The notes beneath the pieces were generated by a model that was not told the origin of the DNA, did no database searches, and was given only the letters and a program-made list of their open reading frames with translations. Positions 6,689 through 9,342 of a stretch of DNA of 9,342 bases are shown here, piece after piece (the stretch's first letter is position 1; each line of letters starts with the position of its first letter). Source of the DNA: Chromatiales bacterium (GTDB taxonomy: Bacteria; Pseudomonadota; Gammaproteobacteria; SZUA-152); contig JALTPW010000667.1 in NCBI GenBank assembly GCA_026999335.1, forward strand, positions 1 through 9,342, in the 5' to 3' direction. The position numbers and the translations under genes were made by a program.

Positions 6689-8085
6689 AGCCCGTTATCG
6701 CCCTTGTCGGGCGTCCCAATGTGGGCAAATCCACGTTATTCAATTGCCTTACCCGCTCGCGCGATGCCCTGGTGGCCGATCTGCCGGGCATGACCCGTGA
6801 CCGAAAGTACGGTGAAGGTCGGCTTGGTGATCGTCCCTATCTGGTGGTCGATACCGGTGGTCTCAGTGGTGAGGACGAAGGCATCGACGGGTTGATGGCC
6901 GGGCAGGTCTGGCTGGCGGTGGAAGAGGCCGATGTAATCCTGTTTCTGGTCGATGCCCGTGACGGCCTGTTGGCCGGCGATGACGAGATCGCCCGTCGTC
7001 TGCGCGCCAGTGGCAAATCGGTCTATCTGGTGGTCAACAAGATAGACGGCACCCATGCTGAAGTGGTCACGGCGGATTTCTACGCCCTCGGCCTGGGGGA
7101 GCCGACCGGCATCACGGCTTCGCACGGTCGCGGTGTTCGTTCATTGATGGATCTGGTGCTGGCCGGCCTGCCGGAACCCGATGAGGAAGAGGATGTCGAG
7201 GATCGGGGCGTCAAGATTGCCGTTCTCGGCCGGCCCAATGTCGGCAAGTCCACCCTGATCAACCGCATTCTCGGTGAACAGCGGGTGCTGGCCTATGACC
7301 TGCCGGGTACCACTCGCGATAGCATTTACGTGCCCTTTGAGCGCCGGGGACAGGCATACACCTTCATCGATACCGCTGGTGTGCGGCGCCGGCGCAAGGT
7401 CAGTGACAAGCTGGAGAAATTCAGCATCATCAAGGCCCTGCAGGCCATCGAAGAGGCCCATGTGGTGGTGCTGGTGATCGATGCCCACGAAGGCGTGAGC
7501 GAGCAGGATGCCCACTTGTTGGGTTTCATCCTCGATGCCGGCCGTGCCCTGGTGATCGCCGTTAACAAGTGGGACGGTCTGGACAAATCCGCACGTGATC
7601 GGGTGCGTTACGAACTGGAACGCCGCCTGCAATTTGTCGATTTCGCCAGGCTGCATTTCATCTCCGCCTTGCACGGCACCGGCGTCGGCGACCTGTTTGC
7701 GCCCATTCTGCGCGCCTACGAATCGGCCAGCCGTCAGTTTTCCACGCCGGATCTGACGCGCATCCTCGAACAGGCCGTGGAAGAACACCAGCCACCGCTG
7801 GTGCGTGGCCGCCGCATCAAGCTGCGCTATGCCCATCAGGGTGGCCGCAACCCGCCGGTGATCGTGATTCACGGCAACCAGACCAAGGATGTGCCGGCCG
7901 CCTACAAGCGTTATCTGGCCAACGTCTATCGCAAGGTGCTACGCCTGGAAGGGACACCGGTTCGCATCGACTTCCGCACCGGCGCCAACCCCTATCAGGG
8001 GCGCAAGAACAAACTCACCAAACATCAGGCCGACAAACGTCAGCGCCTCAAGCGCCATATCCGCAAGGCGCGCAAGCGGAGTTGA
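6685..8085 (+). CDS. der: Der (EngA), double-domain ribosome-assembly GTPase
   Basis: This 466-residue protein (E. coli 490) has the two tandem GTPase domains unique to Der. Domain 1 has the P-loop GRPNVGKS at 9-16, DLPGMTRD at 32-39, DTGG at 56-59 and NKID at 118-121. An acidic linker PDEEEDVED (165-173) follows. Domain 2 has GRPNVGKS at 182-189, DLPGTTRD at 205-212, DTAG at 229-232 and NKWD at 294-297. The C-terminal KH-like domain runs from about 350, with IKLRYAHQGGRNPP and IVIHGNQ, and ends in a very basic tail (KNKLTKHQADKRQRLKRHIRKARKRS region). Der acts in 50S subunit maturation. All nucleotide-binding motifs look intact. This is the last gene of the conserved block; the next gene faces it with 19 bases between stop codons and no obvious intrinsic terminator. 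Confidence 0.98.
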   Translation: MKPVIALVGRPNVGKSTLFNCLTRSRDALVADLPGMTRDRKYGEGRLGDRPYLVVDTGGLSGEDEGIDGLMAGQVWLAVEEADVILFLVDARDGLLAGDDEIARRLRASGKSVYLVVNKIDGTHAEVVTADFYALGLGEPTGITASHGRGVRSLMDLVLAGLPEPDEEEDVEDRGVKIAVLGRPNVGKSTLINRILGEQRVLAYDLPGTTRDSIYVPFERRGQAYTFIDTAGVRRRRKVSDKLEKFSIIKALQAIEEAHVVVLVIDAHEGVSEQDAHLLGFILDAGRALVIAVNKWDGLDKSARDRVRYELERRLQFVDFARLHFISALHGTGVGDLFAPILRAYESASRQFSTPDLTRILEQAVEEHQPPLVRGRRIKLRYAHQGGRNPPVIVIHGNQTKDVPAAYKRYLANVYRKVLRLEGTPVRIDFRTGANPYQGRKNKLTKHQADKRQRLKRHIRKARKRS

Positions 8086-8104
8086 GTGGGTTTGATATAC
8101 CGGC

Positions 8105-8497
8105 TCAGAGATCGATAACGCTATTGCTCCCACCATTGTCTGTCTTGGTGGCTATGCTGCCTGCGGGAGCGTTGACCGTGTTGTCGTTGCCCGAGAAGGT
8201 GAGGGCGGCAATCGTCGTGCCCGGCAGCACGGTGACGATATTGTTGCTGCCGCTGATGGTGAATTGGTTGAGGCGATTGTTTCCCGCAATGCTGACCGTG
8301 TTGCCGGAACCGCTGATACTCAGATCATAGAGGGTTGATTGGTCGATGACCCTTGTTACGCTGCTGTCGCTAATCTCCACGGAGGTATCGGCGTTGCTAA
8401 GGCGGTTGTTGTCTCCACCGCAGGCAGAGAGCAGTATCAATATTGACGCCGTGGCAAAGGCATGCCACAGCATGCTGGATGTGGTGCGGGCTTTCAT
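8105..8497 (-). CDS. Small putative lipoprotein with ~20-residue GSGNTV-type repeats (DUF3060-like)
   Basis: This 130-residue protein has a signal peptide with hydrophobic stretch ATASILILLSA and lipobox LSAC, Cys26 being the likely lipidated residue. After a Gly/Asp/Asn-rich spacer the mature part shows repeats about 20 residues apart: LSISGSGNTV, FTISGSNNIV, LTFSGNDNTV and a degenerate NGGSNSV near the end. Alternating hydrophobic residues with Gly/Asn turns suggest a small parallel beta-solenoid, as in DUF3060-type proteins; this is inference. The function is unknown. The start at 8497 is preferred because AAGGA lies 8 bases upstream and it places the signal peptide at the N-terminus. An upstream in-frame ATG at 8530 would add 11 residues but lacks a ribosome site. 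The gene converges with der and is not part of the conserved cluster. Confidence 0.78.
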   Translation of the reverse strand: MKARTTSSMLWHAFATASILILLSACGGDNNRLSNADTSVEISDSSVTRVIDQSTLYDLSISGSGNTVSIAGNNRLNQFTISGSNNIVTVLPGTTIAALTFSGNDNTVNAPAGSIATKTDNGGSNSVIDL

Positions 8498-8505
8498 GCG
8501 GGCGT

Positions 8506-8510
8506 TCCTT
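8506..8510 (-). promoter_or_regulatory. Shine-Dalgarno site of the repeat lipoprotein gene
   Basis: On the minus strand this reads AAGGA within a run of A residues, 8 bases before the ATG at 8497. No comparable site precedes the alternative ATG at 8530, so it decides the start choice. Confidence 0.7.
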
Positions 8511-8623
8511 TTTAGTGTGGTTTCACTCATTCTACGGGATTGTCAGTGTCCGAAATTTGGGCGTGGAGGTCTTTGTTTCTCATAAGGCGTTACGATAGTC
8601 TACCCACCTGGTTTAGGGAAGAA

Positions 8624-8771
8624 CCCAATGCCATTAAGTTAACAAAATGATAACTGTTTTGTCGGTTGGTGGTGAGCTTGCGAACTCCAACGAAACCAAC
8701 AATGTTGGGATTCCTGCGTCACCATCAACCGACAATAAGTAGGGTGTCAGACTTAACTTAATGACATTGGG
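8624..8771. repeat. 148-bp foldback (MITE-like) element with 19-bp terminal inverted repeats
   Basis: The ends CCCAATGCCATTAAGTTAA (8624-8642) and TTAACTTAATGACATTGGG (8753-8771) are reverse complements with one mismatch in 19. A second inverted pair lies inside: TGTCGGTTGGTGGTGA (8660-8675) and TCACCATCAACCGACA (8719-8734), one mismatch in 16. A small CCAACA-A-TGTTGG hairpin (8697-8709) lies between them. The layout is that of a non-autonomous miniature transposable element. I see no clean target-site duplication and no intact transposase. A large regulatory RNA or DNA cruciform is the alternative. The right end stops 36 bases before the phosphatase start codon. Confidence 0.8.
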
Positions 8772-8793
8772 AAAACCCCTTTTATTTCTGGAC

Positions 8794-8799
8794 AAGGAG
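8794..8799 (+). promoter_or_regulatory. Strong Shine-Dalgarno site of the alkaline phosphatase gene
   Basis: AAGGAG ends 8 bases before ATG 8808. It is the best ribosome-binding site in the window and fixes the start of the partial phosphatase gene. Confidence 0.8.
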
Positions 8800-8807
8800 T
8801 TAGCCGT

Positions 8808-9342
8808 ATGTACTGTCAAAAAGTCATCCGCAGGTGTTACACATGTTTTTCCGTGTCGGCCATTTCCCTGGCCATTGGCCTGTCTCTGGGGAGCGCCGCC
8901 CGGGCGGAGTCACCACAGCAGTGGTACCGTGATGGCGCTCAGGCTGTAAAGCAGGCCAAGCATCTGCACAAAAACAGGCGCCGAGCCAGGAATATCATTC
9001 TCTTCGTCGGTGATGGCATGGGCATCTCCACGGTAACCGCCGCGCGTATTCTCGAAGGTCAGCTGCGTGGGGAAAACGGCGAGGAGAACCGCCTTTCCTT
9101 CGAGCTGCTGCCCCACCTCGCCCTGTCGAAGACTTACAACACCAATCAGCAGACATCGGACTCTGCCGGCACCATGACGGCCATCATGACCGGCGTGAAG
9201 ACCAAGGCCGGCGTCATTGCGGTTAATCAGTATGTCGAGCGAGGCAACTGCGCCAGCGCCATCGGCAACGAGTTGACCACCTTTCTCGAACAGGCCGAGA
9301 TGGTGGGTATGTCCACTGGGGTGGTCACCACCGCCCGCCTCA
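8808..9342 (+). CDS. Exported alkaline phosphatase (5' part, runs off the window)
   Basis: The frame is open for 178 codons to the window edge. The N-terminus is a Sec-type signal peptide: basic start with KVIRR, hydrophobic core SVSAISLAIGLSLGSA, probable cleavage after ARA (residue 33). The mature part shows the PhoA-family hallmarks. NIILFVGDGMG at 62-72 carries the metal-binding Asp69. TSDSAGTMTAIMTGVKTKAG at 116-135 contains the catalytic serine, Ser119 in the D-S-A motif that is phosphorylated during phosphomonoester hydrolysis. The sequence ends in VVTTARL, which in the family precedes the TH segment. The remaining metal ligands lie beyond the window. The enzyme would release phosphate from organic esters in the periplasm. 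No Pho box was recognised upstream. Family assignment is firm; the exact subfamily and the symbol phoA are left open. Confidence 0.92.
   Translation, partial: MYCQKVIRRCYTCFSVSAISLAIGLSLGSAARAESPQQWYRDGAQAVKQAKHLHKNRRRARNIILFVGDGMGISTVTAARILEGQLRGENGEENRLSFELLPHLALSKTYNTNQQTSDSAGTMTAIMTGVKTKAGVIAVNQYVERGNCASAIGNELTTFLEQAEMVGMSTGVVTTARL

Larger units (their letters stand above)
8498..8807. other. Divergent intergenic region between lipoprotein and alkaline phosphatase genes
   Basis: These 310 bases separate two divergently oriented genes and must carry signals for both if each has its own promoter. On the minus strand TAGAAT at 8529-8534 is a possible -10 hexamer for the lipoprotein, but no convincing -35 lies at the right distance. 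No clear promoter for the phosphatase was identified. About half of the region is the foldback element at 8624-8771; the rest shows no coding features. The base composition is visibly more AT-rich than the flanking genes. Confidence 0.6.

Noticed and set aside
8082..8585. Plus-strand open frames opposite the lipoprotein gene
   Set aside because: The minus-strand frame has a signal peptide, lipobox, ribosome site and internal repeats; the plus-strand frames are shadows without such signs.
8770..8783. GGG-AAAA-CCC followed by TTTT as a possible intrinsic terminator
   Set aside because: The stem is only three base pairs and it sits just before the phosphatase ribosome site, so termination there is unlikely.
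8634..8819. Minus-strand open frame of 61 codons over the foldback element
   Set aside because: It runs through both inverted repeats and into the phosphatase start, has no recognised domain, and I cannot support it as a transposase remnant.
8811..8827. CTGTCA followed by GTCATC, resembling a Pho box near the phosphatase gene
   Set aside because: It lies inside codons 2-7 of the phosphatase, downstream of the start codon, and the second half does not match the CTGTCA repeat.

Overview
The window looks like a chromosomal segment of a GC-rich gammaproteobacterium. The gene order rlmN - pilW/pilF - rodZ - ispG - hisS - yfgM - bamB - der matches the conserved cluster known from Pseudomonas and relatives. 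In Escherichia coli the same cluster has no working pilF/pilW. An intact pilW here therefore argues for a type IV pilus-bearing, non-enteric lineage such as a Chromatiales- or Pseudomonas-like group. The exact genus cannot be told from the sequence.

Positions 1-8085 are one plus-strand housekeeping block. It holds the 3' end of rlmN (23S rRNA/tRNA adenine-C2 methylation), pilW (outer-membrane pilotin lipoprotein), rodZ (MreB-linked cell-shape protein), ispG (MEP isoprenoid pathway), hisS (histidyl-tRNA synthetase), yfgM (membrane-anchored periplasmic chaperone-type protein), bamB (BAM-complex lipoprotein) and der (ribosome-assembly GTPase). Junctions are tight: ATGA overlaps at pilW/rodZ and bamB/der, a near-overlap at rodZ/ispG, and 2 bases between yfgM and bamB. 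The block is probably co-transcribed. The one large gap, 3241-3471 between ispG and hisS, holds two nested inverted-repeat elements.

After der the recognisable synteny ends. A small minus-strand lipoprotein gene (8105-8497) built of about 20-residue GSGNTV-like repeats converges on der with only 19 bases between the stop codons. A 310-base divergent intergenic region follows and contains a 148-bp foldback element (8624-8771) with 19-bp terminal inverted repeats. The 5' part of an exported alkaline phosphatase gene then runs off the window end.

I found no CRISPR array, RNA gene, phage gene, transposase gene or evident new multi-gene system. The points most worth a second look are the two non-coding foldback structures, the repeat lipoprotein, the insertion near the C-terminus of BamB and the unusual start codons.
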